This document shows positions 47,881 to 57,346 of a DNA stretch of 64,000 nucleotides, piece by piece; within the stretch, counting starts at the first letter, position 1; each line of letters begins with the position of its first letter. Below the pieces are notes generated by a model, which did no database searches, was not told the DNA's origin, and saw only the letters and a program-made list of their open reading frames with translations. Made by a program: the position numbers and the translations under genes. The DNA is from Flavobacterium sp. Root186 (lineage in GTDB: Bacteria > Bacteroidota > Bacteroidia > Flavobacteriales > Flavobacteriaceae), in contig NZ_LMHW01000015.1 in the NCBI RefSeq assembly GCF_001428525.1, positions 186,352 to 250,351 of the forward strand, in the 5' to 3' direction.

Positions 47881-49929
47881 CTAAAGAAAATCTGCATCCG
47901 AAACCCCTTCATTAATCTTGATATCTGTCATTTTGATATCTAATTCAAAACCTACATTTTGAACTAAGTTAAAAGGAACTTTTACGCCTTTTACTTCTCT
48001 GTAATCGTTGAAGTTTGTTATTTGCGTAACCGATTTTCCGTCTTGTTCGCGAATTTTCGATTTTGCAACTTTCAATCCAGATTTTACATCATAATAATGA
48101 GTTGTGTTGCCGTCTTTAATTGCGTATGCGTCGCTTCCGTTAATTGGTTCAATGCTATCTACTTTAAGGTCTGTTCTTTTTACTAATTGTAACTCTTCAA
48201 AAGGAGCGGCATTTGCTTTCATTTCTTTAAGATCATCGCCTTCAAGATTTTTACGTTTTCCTTGCTGCTCGATATAGGCGCCTTTATCATTTACAACCTG
48301 TTTCATCAAATTCATAGTTCCCATAGAAAGAGAAACCATCATTTTTCCTTTAGAATCCAATTTTGAAGTAAAAGTCAGTGGAGCCGGAGCTTGCGGAACT
48401 TTTGTTGTTCCGTCCATATAAAGTGTTTTTACGGCAGTTACGGCTTTTTCTCCGCCAATAGCTTTGATGTAATTTTCGAAAACAGTTTTTGCTGTAATAC
48501 CTGCAGGAGCTTCTTTTTTAACAGCTGGTTTTTCAATTGGATTTCCGTATTTATCAAAATAGTAAATCGGGATTTGAAGTTTTTCTAAACCAGAAATTAC
48601 GTCAGAACCTTTCCCGACAACAACAATTCGCATATTGTCGAGTAAAAAGTATTTGTTTGCCACACGATAAATATCATCGGCAGTTACATTGGTAATTGTT
48701 TGGATATATTTTTCGTAAAAATCAGCCGGAAGTTTTTCTGTTTCAATATTTAAAGCATAACGTGCCACAGCCTGCGGTTTTTCTACCTGCATTACAAAAC
48801 GGCCAATATATCCTGCTTTTACATTTCTCAGAACTTCTGGATCTACTCTTTCGGTACGCACCCTTTTTATTTCTTTTATAAACTGAACAACAGCGCTGTC
48901 TGTTACGGCATTACGAACCGCAGACGAAGCTTTGAATTTGGTTACATATTTTCCGCTTCCAATGCTTGAATTTGCGCCATAAGTCCACGCATGCTGTTCG
49001 CGTAAATTCATGTTTAAATAGCTGTTGAAATCACCTCCTAAAATTTGATTGGCAATTACAGCAGGGAAAAAATCAGGATCACTCATTTTTAAATTTATAG
49101 TATTTACCAACGAAATCTCTGATTGAACCGCATTTGGAACATCAACAAAATCAATTTGAAGTTTAGAGGCATTTTCCGGATTTGGATAGGTGTTTTTTGG
49201 AGCAGCTTGTTTTTTCCATCCGCCGAAAAGTTTTTCTACAGCAGTTTTAGTTTCTTTGAACTTAACATCTCCAATAATAACTAAATAAGCATTTTCCGGC
49301 ACGAAATAAGTAGCATAATTTTTTTGAACATCTTCAAGTGTTACATTTTTTACGGTTTCTTCAGAAAGATATTCTCCAGAAGGATGGTTTCTTCCAAAAG
49401 CCAAAACATCAACGACACGATTTGCAATTGCCGGAACACTTTTTTCATCGGCTTTAAGCCCTTCCAATAATTTTGCTTTTTCTTTGTCAAATTCAGTCTG
49501 TGTGAAATTTGGCTGTAAAGCACCTTCGGCTAAAAGCTCTAAAACGCGTCCTGAATATTTTGATAGTGAACTTGCAAAAGCACCTTGCGATGTAAAATTG
49601 ATGTTTGCGCCATAGAAATCAATTTCTTCATTAAAAGCCTCTTTCAAAGTTTTTTTAGTTCCGTTACCAATTAAGCTGCTGGTCAATTCGTCAACACCTT
49701 TTTTGTTTCCTTCTGTAAAAGGAGCGTTGTCGAGCGTTAAGTTAAAACTTACTCTTGGTAATTTATGGTTTTCGACAACCAGAACTTTCATACCATTTGC
49801 CAAAACAAAGGTTTGAGGTTTTTTAATGTTTACTACAGGCGGGTTTCCTGGTTTTGGCTGTGGACGATCTTGTGCTTGCATAATTCCAGTTAGGAATAAA
49901 ATGATTAAAAATGTATGTAGATTTTTCAT
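47881..49929 (-). CDS. M16 family protein lacking the zinc motif, with C-terminal extension
   Basis: This 682-residue secreted protein has a signal peptide (LIILFLTGIMQAQ). Residues about 35-470 resemble the M16 fold (LANGMKVLVVENHKLPRVSFNLTL, then LREQHAWTYGANSSIGSG). The HxxEH zinc motif that should lie near VDELTSSLIGNGT is absent, so this subunit is probably the non-catalytic partner. Residues about 480-682 form an extra domain not seen in M16, with an outer-membrane lipoprotein-carrier-like look (GGEKAVTAVKTLYMDG). The active partner is encoded immediately upstream (12 nt gap). Confidence 0.88.
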   Translation of the reverse strand: MKNLHTFLIILFLTGIMQAQDRPQPKPGNPPVVNIKKPQTFVLANGMKVLVVENHKLPRVSFNLTLDNAPFTEGNKKGVDELTSSLIGNGTKKTLKEAFNEEIDFYGANINFTSQGAFASSLSKYSGRVLELLAEGALQPNFTQTEFDKEKAKLLEGLKADEKSVPAIANRVVDVLAFGRNHPSGEYLSEETVKNVTLEDVQKNYATYFVPENAYLVIIGDVKFKETKTAVEKLFGGWKKQAAPKNTYPNPENASKLQIDFVDVPNAVQSEISLVNTINLKMSDPDFFPAVIANQILGGDFNSYLNMNLREQHAWTYGANSSIGSGKYVTKFKASSAVRNAVTDSAVVQFIKEIKRVRTERVDPEVLRNVKAGYIGRFVMQVEKPQAVARYALNIETEKLPADFYEKYIQTITNVTADDIYRVANKYFLLDNMRIVVVGKGSDVISGLEKLQIPIYYFDKYGNPIEKPAVKKEAPAGITAKTVFENYIKAIGGEKAVTAVKTLYMDGTTKVPQAPAPLTFTSKLDSKGKMMVSLSMGTMNLMKQVVNDKGAYIEQQGKRKNLEGDDLKEMKANAAPFEELQLVKRTDLKVDSIEPINGSDAYAIKDGNTTHYYDVKSGLKVAKSKIREQDGKSVTQITNFNDYREVKGVKVPFNLVQNVGFELDIKMTDIKINEGVSDADFL

Positions 49930-49941
49930 GATTCGATATTC

Positions 49942-51264
49942 TTAGTTCTGAGATTTTGGGGTAGGAATATAATCTAAAATTAAGCGCTGATTAGGGTTTA
50001 GATATTTCTTGGCTACTTCTCTAATTTCTTCTCTCGTAATAGAATGGTAAATATCAATTTCGGTATTAATTAAATTTACATCTCCGTAAAGTAAATAATA
50101 CGAAGCCAGGTTTTCTGCAATTCCTTCTACGCTTGCATTTGCATTCACAAAATTGTTATCGAATTTGTTTTGTAATTTTTCGTAATCTTTCTCAGAAATC
50201 AAATCGGTTTGAAGCTTTACGATTTCTTCGTCCATTTCTTTTAAAATATCGGCTGTAGTATTTGGTGCCATTGGCAGTCCATACAATATATAAGTTCCGT
50301 AATCTTCCTGACTAAAACCAACGGCACCAATTTGAAGCGCCATTTTTTTATCGTCGACAATTTTTTTGTACAATTTAGAACTTTTTCCATCGCTTAAATA
50401 AGATGAGATCAAATCTAAAACTCTTGCGTCTCTTGTTTTCATAGACGGTGTTCTGTACGAAGCTACAACCATCGGAATCTGAATATTCGGATCTTCATAA
50501 GTTGCTTTAATGGTCTGCGTAATTGGCTCTTCGGTGTAAGTTTGTTTTTTAACTTCTTCACCTTTCGGAATTGGTCCGAAATATTTCTGAACCCATTCTT
50601 TGGCTTTCGTTTTATCAAAATCTCCTGCAATTACTAAAACTGCATTATTTGGGGTGTAGAATTTTTTATTGAATGCCTGAAATTCTTCAAGCGTTGCCGC
50701 ATCCAAATCTTTCATAGAACCAATTGTGGTCCAGCGATACGGATGGTTTTTGAACATATTTTTTTTAACCTCCGGAAGAATATTTCCGTAAGGCTGATTG
50801 TCGTAACGCATTCTTTTTTCTTCTTTTACCACTTCATTTTGCGTATCAACTCCAATTTTATTGATAATTGGGTGCATTAATCTTTCAGATTCCATCCATA
50901 AACCCAATTCTAAATTGTTTGATGGAAAAACTTCATAGTAGTAGGTTCTGTCATCAGAAGTATTAGCGTTATTAACTCCGCCATTTGCGGTAACGATTTT
51001 CATCCATTCACCGCGTTTTATATTTTGAGTTCCTTCAAATAATAAATGTTCAAAGAAATGCGCAAAACCGGTTCGGTCCGGACGTTCGTCTTTTGAGCCG
51101 ACATGATACATTACAGAAGTAATAACTACCGGTGCCGAAGGGTCGTTATGCAGAATAACATGCATGCCGTTATCTAAATTGTATTCTTCAAAAACCACCT
51201 TTTGAGCATGAGCTACTCCGCCAAGCATTAGTGCTGCACTTAACATCATTATTGAATTTTTCAT
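49942..51264 (-). CDS. M16 family zinc peptidase (active subunit)
   Basis: This 440-residue protein has a signal peptide (MMLSAALMLGGVAHA) and the M16 inverted zinc motif HFFEH at residues 69-73, followed by the downstream glutamates (about residue 149, NEVVKEEKRMR). M16 peptidases degrade peptides inside a chamber made of two halves. The neighbour at 47881 supplies the other half. Its substrate is unknown. The ATG at 51264 is the first of the frame. Confidence 0.92.
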   Translation of the reverse strand: MKNSIMMLSAALMLGGVAHAQKVVFEEYNLDNGMHVILHNDPSAPVVITSVMYHVGSKDERPDRTGFAHFFEHLLFEGTQNIKRGEWMKIVTANGGVNNANTSDDRTYYYEVFPSNNLELGLWMESERLMHPIINKIGVDTQNEVVKEEKRMRYDNQPYGNILPEVKKNMFKNHPYRWTTIGSMKDLDAATLEEFQAFNKKFYTPNNAVLVIAGDFDKTKAKEWVQKYFGPIPKGEEVKKQTYTEEPITQTIKATYEDPNIQIPMVVASYRTPSMKTRDARVLDLISSYLSDGKSSKLYKKIVDDKKMALQIGAVGFSQEDYGTYILYGLPMAPNTTADILKEMDEEIVKLQTDLISEKDYEKLQNKFDNNFVNANASVEGIAENLASYYLLYGDVNLINTEIDIYHSITREEIREVAKKYLNPNQRLILDYIPTPKSQN

Positions 51265-51480
51265 AAAGATTAATAAAATTTATATTACCTGTAAAATAGT
51301 AGGTAGTCAAGAATTAATTATAGTTACATCAAAAATAACTTTTTTTAATTATCATTTTGAGGTTTATCTTTGTTTTGATTGCAATTTAACAATCTTTTAC
51401 CTCTAATTAAAGCTGGAATTCCTTTAAAAAGCCTTGAAAAACAGGGGCTAAACTACTTGAAATATTTTTAGTATAAGAGA

Positions 51481-51510
51481 TTGCACAGTAAATTATTAGT
51501 TGTATATTTG
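51481..51510 (+). promoter_or_regulatory. Promoter of rplU-rpmA
   Basis: TTG at 51481-51483 and TATATTTG at 51503-51510 are 19 nt apart, matching -33/-7. The rplU ATG is 30 nt downstream. A second TATCTTTG box at 51365-51372 may be an additional promoter. Confidence 0.65.
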
Positions 51511-51540
51511 CAACCTTAAAAATCAATAAATCAATTTGGT

Positions 51541-51981
51541 ATGTATGCAATCGTAGAGATAGCAGGGCAACAATTTAAAGTAAGCAAAGACTTAAAGGTT
51601 TATGTTCACCGTTTAGCTAATGAAGAAGGTTCAAAAGTTTCTTTTGACAAAGTTCTTTTATTAGATGATAATGGAAATGTAACTTTAGGCGCCCCAGCTA
51701 TAGAAGGTGCTTCAGTAGAAGCTAAAGTGTTACAACACTTAAAAGGTGATAAAGTTATCGTTTTCAAAAAGAAAAGAAGAAAAGGATACAAAAAGAGAAA
51801 TGGTCACAGACAATATCTTACACAAATTGTAATTGAAGGTATTACTGCAGCAGGTGGAACTAAAAAAGCAGCAGCTAAAAAAGCAGTTGTAGCAGAAGAT
51901 GCAGCTACTGAAGAAGTAGAAGCTCCTAAAGTAAAAAAAGCAGCAGCTCCAAAAGCAAAAAAAGAAGCTACTAAAGAATAA
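51541..51981 (+). CDS. rplU: 50S ribosomal protein L21 with alanine/lysine-rich tail
   Basis: This 146-residue protein has the L21 core at about 1-102 (MYAIVEIAGQQFKVSKDLKVYV, VIVFKKKRRKGYKKRNGHRQYLTQI). A tail of about 44 residues rich in Ala, Lys, Val and Glu follows, which longer Bacteroidota L21 proteins often carry. L21 sits on the large subunit near 23S rRNA. It is cotranscribed with L27, 24 nt downstream. Confidence 0.97.
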   Translation: MYAIVEIAGQQFKVSKDLKVYVHRLANEEGSKVSFDKVLLLDDNGNVTLGAPAIEGASVEAKVLQHLKGDKVIVFKKKRRKGYKKRNGHRQYLTQIVIEGITAAGGTKKAAAKKAVVAEDAATEEVEAPKVKKAAAPKAKKEATKE

Positions 51982-52005
51982 TAACAATATTTAAACTCAT
52001 ACGTC

Positions 52006-52266
52006 ATGGCTCACAAGAAAGGTGTCGGTAGTTCGAAGAATGGTAGAGAATCAGAATCAAAACGTTTAGGCGTTAAGATTTATGGTGGTCAAGCTGCTAT
52101 TGCTGGAAACATCATCGTTAGACAAAGAGGTTCAAAACACAATCCAGGTGAAAATGTTTACATCAGTAAAGATCACACACTACACGCAAGAGTAGCTGGA
52201 GTTGTTAAGTTCCAAAAGAAAAGAGATAACAAATCTTATGTTTCTATTATTCCTTTCGAGGCATAA
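52006..52266 (+). CDS. rpmA: 50S ribosomal protein L27
   Basis: This 86-residue protein begins MAHKKGVGSSKNGRES and continues with KRLGVKIYGGQAAIAGNIIVRQRGSK, the standard L27 sequence. It reaches into the peptidyl transferase centre. The order L21-L27 is the classic pair. It starts without an N-terminal extension that would need cleavage. Confidence 0.98.
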   Translation: MAHKKGVGSSKNGRESESKRLGVKIYGGQAAIAGNIIVRQRGSKHNPGENVYISKDHTLHARVAGVVKFQKKRDNKSYVSIIPFEA

Positions 52267-52287
52267 TTAACAAGATTTACTTTTTAT

Positions 52288-52326
52288 AAAAAACCCGTTC
52301 TGAAAAGATCGGGTTTTTTGTTTTTG
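52288..52326 (+). terminator. Terminator after rpmA
   Basis: AAACCCG and CGGGTTT arms flank a short loop followed by a T-rich run. It is of moderate strength. Confidence 0.8.
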
Positions 52327-52356
52327 TTTTTTTTAAGATAAAGTAATCACAATCTT

Positions 52357-52382
52357 GTCATCCCGAGGAACGAGGGATCTCA
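52357..52382 (+). repeat. GTCATCCCGAGGAACGAGGGATC repeat
   Basis: A short palindrome-like word (CCCGAGGAACGAGGGATCTC) sits between the L27 terminator and the next repeat. It resembles the GTCATTGCGAGG family in its start. Confidence 0.5.
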
Positions 52383-52402
52383 CAAGCAGCTCTACAAAGA
52401 TT

Positions 52403-52486
52403 GGTCTTTGCGAGGAACGAAGCAATCTCACGTGCTAAATCAATTCTGATCATTGTTAGTGAGGTTGTTTCTTTCCTCGCAATGAC
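52403..52486 (+). repeat. GTCATTGCGAGG-family inverted repeat, copy 2
   Basis: CTTTGCGAGGAACGAAGCAA on the left and TTGTTTCTTTCCTCGCAATG on the right repeat the arms at 8969-9050. The gap 52267-52597 (331 nt) is mostly repeats: terminator, two dispersed elements, a CTTTGTCAAAG hairpin and AATTTGGAATTT words. Confidence 0.7.
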
Positions 52487-52501
52487 AAATTGCAAAAAAA
52501 A

Positions 52502-52534
52502 ACCTTTGTCAAAGTTTTAAATTTTGACAAAGGT
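52502..52534. repeat. CTTTGTCAAAG hairpin, copy 2
   Basis: ACCTTTGTCAAAG and CTTTGACAAAGGT-like arms form a hairpin equivalent to 47761-47791. It lies downstream of the AsmA gene on the other strand and may terminate it. Confidence 0.55.
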
Positions 52535-52597
52535 CTATAAGATTTATTCTAAGCTGATAAGAATTGGAATTTGGAATTTCTAAATTTGGAATTTATC

Positions 52598-55354
52598 TTA
52601 TTCAGTATCCTTAGTCTCCTCCAAATCCTCAGTTTTACGTCCCACTTTTACTTTAGGATTATCCTGAGTTCCGGTAACAGTTAACGGAATTCCAAATATT
52701 CCCAATGGAGGTAAACCCAAACGCATTTTTAAATTCAATTTTCCGTCTAGGCTTGTTGTTCCTTCAATTCTTGGTCTAAAGCCGGCAAACTTAAATTTAA
52801 AGCGCTCTACGGTCATGATATTATTCTTGATCGTACTTTTGATGTCTACTTTTGAAACATCTGGATTTTTCATCGATTCAGAACTTGTTTGTTTGCTTAC
52901 CGCATTAAACATTTTTAATCCTCGTACTTTTACATCTTTTACAGAAAGCGTTCCCCCGCCTACAAGCGATGGATAAACCGGTTCCATATTTCCGTTTAAG
53001 CGTCCTTTCAACTGATAATCTAAAGAAACAATTCCTTGTGCTTTTTCGGCTGCGCTTGCCATTTTTCTAAAAACTTCAATTTCGTTGTATGCCCTTTTAA
53101 TATCAAAGTCAGATGCTTTTATGGCGTAATCAAAATTTGCTTTTTGCGGCGTTACGGCTTGATAATTGGCATTCATAGCAACCTTACAGCCAATTAAATC
53201 AAAACCAGTATTTTGCATGGTTAATTTACCTTTGTTCATGGTTAAATGACCCGTTGCGTTTTGAAGGTTTAACTTATCGAAATTTACTTTTTGGGCATTT
53301 GCCAATAATTGTAAATTCAGGTTTGTTGGAATAATAATAACGCCGGTTTGTGCAGTTTCGGTTTTTGTTTCTGGTTTTGGAGCTGAATTTTTTGTTACAG
53401 AAGCGTCTGCAGATGTATTCGACATAAATTCGTCTACATTGATATATCTTGCCGAAACATTAAATGAACCTTTTAAAACACCTGTATTTGTTGTTACATA
53501 GTTGAAAACATTCTGCAGGTAGCCATTCATTTTAAAATCAGATTGTCCGTATGCAGCTAAGAAATTATTGAACGACATTTTATCCTGATTGATTTTGAAG
53601 ATTCCTTCTTTAATAATGAATTTTTTAGGCAGATATTCTGATGCAATCCCGATATTTCTTAATTCTAGAGTTCCTTTATTGTACAATTTGCTGTAATTCC
53701 CTTTTTCGGCATCACTTTGTTTTCCTTTCAAAACCAAATCTGCTTTTACGAAACCATCCAAATCTAATCCTTTTTGAGAGAAAACTTTATAGATTCTGTT
53801 TACATCCAGTTCTCCTTTTGCTTTAATGTCGTAAGCCAAATCATTAAAATCACTTAAATCAGCTTCTACAAAAACAGGTTTTCCTTCAAAAGTAAATTGA
53901 GCAGGTTTTAGCTTTATTTTCAAATCGTCAAAAGTTCCCTTTTGATTGTCGATTTTTGATTTTATAGTAATATTGGTAATTGGATTTGGATAATATTTTG
54001 TTTTTACATATCCATTTTCTAAATCAAAAACGCCTTTTGTAACAGGGAAAAGCTTATTTTTTTGATCAAATTTTCCATTCGCCTGAATATCTCCGGCTAA
54101 AGAACCTTTTAATTCAACATCTGGAATTCCGAGTGCTTTTGTTAATTTGCTCAGATCAATTTTAGCTTTAAAATCAGCATTAATTTCTGGTGCGTTTGCG
54201 CCTTTTACAAAGAATTTAGATTTTATATAATCCTTATTAATGTTTAGGGATAAGTTTTTAGCATCAACCGTTAAAAGATCCGGATTTAAAGACGGAACTT
54301 TTGTTTTAACTTCAAAATTTAAATTAGAAACCGGAAATGCGCTTTTGTCATAATTTACAAATCCGTTGTCGATTTTAATGTCAAGGTTTAAATCTGGAGC
54401 AATATTTTGTGAAGTGATGTAATCTCCTTTTAAAGTAAAAAGTAAAGTAGTATTTCCTTTTAATTCCGTTTTAGAAAGCCATGTAATGTATTTGGGAGGA
54501 AAAGCCGTAAATACATCATATAAGTCGCTATTGTCAGATTTAATTACAAAATCCATATTGTAGCCATCTTTTAAAATGTCGAATTTTCCTTTAAAATCGA
54601 CCAACAGCTGATTGATTTTTAAGTTGTTCTGCTGGAAGAAAAAGGATAATGAGTTGATGTTTACTTTGGTAATTAAATCGGCATCAATTTTTTTATTCAT
54701 TAAATACGGTTCATCTTCATAGATGATATTTAATTTTTCAATTTTTGCTTTTGAAGATAAATCGAAAACGGCCTTGTTTAAATCACCTTTCCCTAAATAG
54801 TTAAAGCCAAGTGCATCAAAGTGAACTTTCGTTGATTTGTCATCATAGATGATTTTGCTGTTTAAAATTTCGATTCGTTCTAATTTTAAAGCAGTATCTG
54901 TGCTGTCTTTTGTTTCTGTGGCTTTGGCCTGCGATTTATAAATGTTGTAATTGGCTTCTCCGTTTGGATTAACTTTTACATTGATAAAGGAATCTGATAA
55001 ATATATCTGGTCAATTTTTACCGATTTACTAAAAATCAAACTGGCTACATTTATTCCAAAAGAAACCTCTTTTGCTGTAATGAATTTTTCGTTTTTGTAC
55101 GGTGCTGAACCATTAAGGCTTAAATTGTCTAAGGTTAAAGTCAGTGAAGGAAAATGACGAAAAAACGAAACTGAAACATCAGAATAATTCAATTCTGCGC
55201 TTAGCCTTTCGTTGGCTGTTTTTTTGATTTGTTCTTTAATTTGATCCTCAAAAACGATAGGCGTTAAAAATAATAGTGCTAAAATAACAGCGAAAGTTAT
55301 CCCTAAATACTTCGCAATTTTGAATACGATTGATCTGGATTTACTTTTTTGCAT
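52598..55354 (-). CDS. AsmA-family protein
   Basis: This 918-residue protein has one N-terminal membrane span (about 14-30) followed by an AsmA-like start (LSAELNYSDVSVSFFRHFPSLTLTLDNLSLNG) and a long body of repeated beta strands. It ends with an AsmA-like C-terminal part (about 700-900, with YQLKGRLNGNMEPVYPSLVGGG and GTTSLDGKLNLKMRLGLPPLG). AsmA and related proteins act in the envelope, probably in lipid traffic between membranes. It stands alone with a repeat-rich gap downstream. Confidence 0.87.
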   Translation of the reverse strand: MQKSKSRSIVFKIAKYLGITFAVILALLFLTPIVFEDQIKEQIKKTANERLSAELNYSDVSVSFFRHFPSLTLTLDNLSLNGSAPYKNEKFITAKEVSFGINVASLIFSKSVKIDQIYLSDSFINVKVNPNGEANYNIYKSQAKATETKDSTDTALKLERIEILNSKIIYDDKSTKVHFDALGFNYLGKGDLNKAVFDLSSKAKIEKLNIIYEDEPYLMNKKIDADLITKVNINSLSFFFQQNNLKINQLLVDFKGKFDILKDGYNMDFVIKSDNSDLYDVFTAFPPKYITWLSKTELKGNTTLLFTLKGDYITSQNIAPDLNLDIKIDNGFVNYDKSAFPVSNLNFEVKTKVPSLNPDLLTVDAKNLSLNINKDYIKSKFFVKGANAPEINADFKAKIDLSKLTKALGIPDVELKGSLAGDIQANGKFDQKNKLFPVTKGVFDLENGYVKTKYYPNPITNITIKSKIDNQKGTFDDLKIKLKPAQFTFEGKPVFVEADLSDFNDLAYDIKAKGELDVNRIYKVFSQKGLDLDGFVKADLVLKGKQSDAEKGNYSKLYNKGTLELRNIGIASEYLPKKFIIKEGIFKINQDKMSFNNFLAAYGQSDFKMNGYLQNVFNYVTTNTGVLKGSFNVSARYINVDEFMSNTSADASVTKNSAPKPETKTETAQTGVIIIPTNLNLQLLANAQKVNFDKLNLQNATGHLTMNKGKLTMQNTGFDLIGCKVAMNANYQAVTPQKANFDYAIKASDFDIKRAYNEIEVFRKMASAAEKAQGIVSLDYQLKGRLNGNMEPVYPSLVGGGTLSVKDVKVRGLKMFNAVSKQTSSESMKNPDVSKVDIKSTIKNNIMTVERFKFKFAGFRPRIEGTTSLDGKLNLKMRLGLPPLGIFGIPLTVTGTQDNPKVKVGRKTEDLEETKDTE

Positions 55355-55405
55355 AGCAATTTGTGGTGTTTAAATAAAAAAATAGAGTAAAAAAAGGAGT
55401 GTAAT

Positions 55406-55987
55406 TTATCCGTGAACAGTTTCTGATTTACCATAATTGGTAATGATAGAACCTTCATATTCAATCCATTCTTTCCATCGTTTATCGATGTCGATATTGT
55501 CCTGATATTTTCTGGCGAACCCTAGAAAAGTAGTATAATGTCCGGCTTCAGAAATCATTAAATCACGATAGAATTTAGCTAATTCTTCGTCTTTAATATT
55601 TTCTGAAAGCACTTTAAAACGTTCACAGCTGCGGGCTTCGATCATGGCAGAAAATAATAAACGGTCGCAAAGAGCATCACGTCGGCTGCCGTCTTTTTTC
55701 ATGAATTTAAAAAGCTCATTTACATAATGGTCTTTTCGTTCGCGTCCTAAAGTTAGACCGCGCTTTTTTATAACATCATGAACCATTTGTAAATGCTCCA
55801 GTTCTTCGCGGGCAATTACAAGCATTTCGGTGACTAATTCTTCTAATTCAGAGTTGTAAGTCACAATACTGATTGCGTTTGAGGCTGCTTTTTGTTCGCA
55901 CCATGCATGATCAGTTAAAATTTCTTCGATATTTGACTCAACGATATTTACCCATCTCGGGTCTGTAGCTAATTTTAATCCCAACAT
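55406..55987 (-). CDS. miaE: tRNA-(ms2io6A37) hydroxylase
   Basis: This 193-residue diiron enzyme hydroxylates the methylthio-isopentenyl adenosine at tRNA position 37. The ligands are visible in REELEHLQM, the later EARSCERF and SEAGHYTTF (ExxH), matching the ferritin-like MiaE fold. The length is typical. The ATG at 55987 is preferred: a TTG nine codons earlier overlaps a promoter box. Confidence 0.9.
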   Translation of the reverse strand: MLGLKLATDPRWVNIVESNIEEILTDHAWCEQKAASNAISIVTYNSELEELVTEMLVIAREELEHLQMVHDVIKKRGLTLGRERKDHYVNELFKFMKKDGSRRDALCDRLLFSAMIEARSCERFKVLSENIKDEELAKFYRDLMISEAGHYTTFLGFARKYQDNIDIDKRWKEWIEYEGSIITNYGKSETVHG

Positions 55988-56011
55988 AATTTCCCGGCAT
56001 TTTAGTTCTTG

Positions 56012-56019
56012 CAAAATTA
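56012..56019 (-). promoter_or_regulatory. -7 box of miaE
   Basis: TAATTTTG on the minus strand matches TAnnTTTG, 24 nt before the ATG at 55987. Confidence 0.55.
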
Positions 56020-56101
56020 GTGTTTTTTATTACTAAAAATCAGGAAATGTCGTGGGATTGCGCTGAAAAAAGCATTATTTTGTAAGTTGAAATAAATTAC
56101 A

Positions 56102-57346
56102 ATGAATCAGATAAAAAAACTTCTCATAATTGGGTTTGTCTGGCCTGAGCCAAATTCTTCTGCAGCAGGCGGAAGGATGATGCAGTTAATTTCTATTTTC
56201 AAACAAAATGGATTTGAAATTACGTTTGTAAGTGCAGCACTTGACAGCGACTTTATGGTGGATTTATCTGAATTTGGAGTTATCAAAAAAAGTATTGAAC
56301 TCAATTCTGCCAGTTTTGATGATTTTATAATTGAATTAAGTCCGGATGTTGTTTTATTTGATCGTTTTATGATCGAAGAACAATTTGGCTGGCGTGTGAC
56401 CGAAAACTGCCCAAAAGCAATTCGAATTTTAGATACTGAAGATTTACACTGTCTGCGAACTGCAAGGCAGAAAGCTTTTAAAGAAAATCGAAATTTTGAG
56501 ATCACAGATTTATTTTCTGAAGAAGTGGCTAAACGAGAAATTGCCAGTATTTTAAGATGTGATTTGTCTCTGATTATTTCTGAATTTGAGATGAATATCC
56601 TCCAAGATGTTTTCAGGATAAGTAGCGATTTACTCTTCTATCTTCCTTTTTTAGTGAATTCAATGTCTGAAGATGATCTTTCAAAATTACCGTCATTTGA
56701 AGATCGCAAGAATTTTGTTTTTATTGGAAATTTTCTTCATGAACCCAATTGGAATACGGTTCAGTATTTAAAAGAGGCGATTTGGCCTTCTATAAAAAAA
56801 GATTTTCCAGAAGCTGTTTTAGCAGTTTATGGCGCTTATCCGTCGCAAAAAGTATTGCAATTGCATCAGCCCAAAAATGGATTTTTTATTATGGGAAGGG
56901 CAGATGATGCAAATGAAGTGGTGAAAAATGCCAAAGTTGTTCTGGCACCAATTCGTTTTGGAGCTGGTTTAAAAGGTAAATTATTAGAAGCAATGCAATG
57001 TGGAACGCCAAGTGTAACAACTTCAATTGGCTCAGAAGCGATGCATGGCAATTTACCATGGAACGGTTTTGTTGAAAATGAAGCATCCAAATTTGCTATA
57101 AAAGCAATTGCACTTTATCAGGATGAAAATGTTTGGAAACAAGCTCAAAAAAACGGCGTTGCCATTATTAATGAATGTTATCAGAAAGATATATATTCAG
57201 ATAAATTAGTGGCTTTAATTAATTCATTATTGATGGATTCCAAAAGTCATCGCCTTCATAATTTTATGGGAAATTTGTTGCAGCATCACGCTTATAAAAG
57301 CACAATGTATATGTCAAAATGGATTGAAGCGAAGAATAAGAATTAA
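56102..57346 (+). CDS. Glycosyltransferase (GT4-like)
   Basis: This 414-residue protein has an N-terminal Rossmann half (LLIIGFVWPEPNSSAAGGRMM) and a C-terminal half with NFVFIGNFLHEPNWNTVQYL, FIMGRADDANEVVKNAKVVLAPIRFGAGLKGKLLEAMQCGTPSVTT. This end is typical of family 4 glycosyltransferases that bind the nucleotide sugar. The acceptor is unknown. No other polysaccharide genes are near, so it stands alone. Its stop overlaps the stop of the convergent AraC gene. Confidence 0.85.
   Translation: MNQIKKLLIIGFVWPEPNSSAAGGRMMQLISIFKQNGFEITFVSAALDSDFMVDLSEFGVIKKSIELNSASFDDFIIELSPDVVLFDRFMIEEQFGWRVTENCPKAIRILDTEDLHCLRTARQKAFKENRNFEITDLFSEEVAKREIASILRCDLSLIISEFEMNILQDVFRISSDLLFYLPFLVNSMSEDDLSKLPSFEDRKNFVFIGNFLHEPNWNTVQYLKEAIWPSIKKDFPEAVLAVYGAYPSQKVLQLHQPKNGFFIMGRADDANEVVKNAKVVLAPIRFGAGLKGKLLEAMQCGTPSVTTSIGSEAMHGNLPWNGFVENEASKFAIKAIALYQDENVWKQAQKNGVAIINECYQKDIYSDKLVALINSLLMDSKSHRLHNFMGNLLQHHAYKSTMYMSKWIEAKNKN

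Noticed and set aside
51739..52007. Minus-strand frames opposite the L21 tail
   Set aside because: Their Ala/Cys/Phe-rich composition is the mirror of the Ala/Lys-rich L21 tail; no gene signals are seen.
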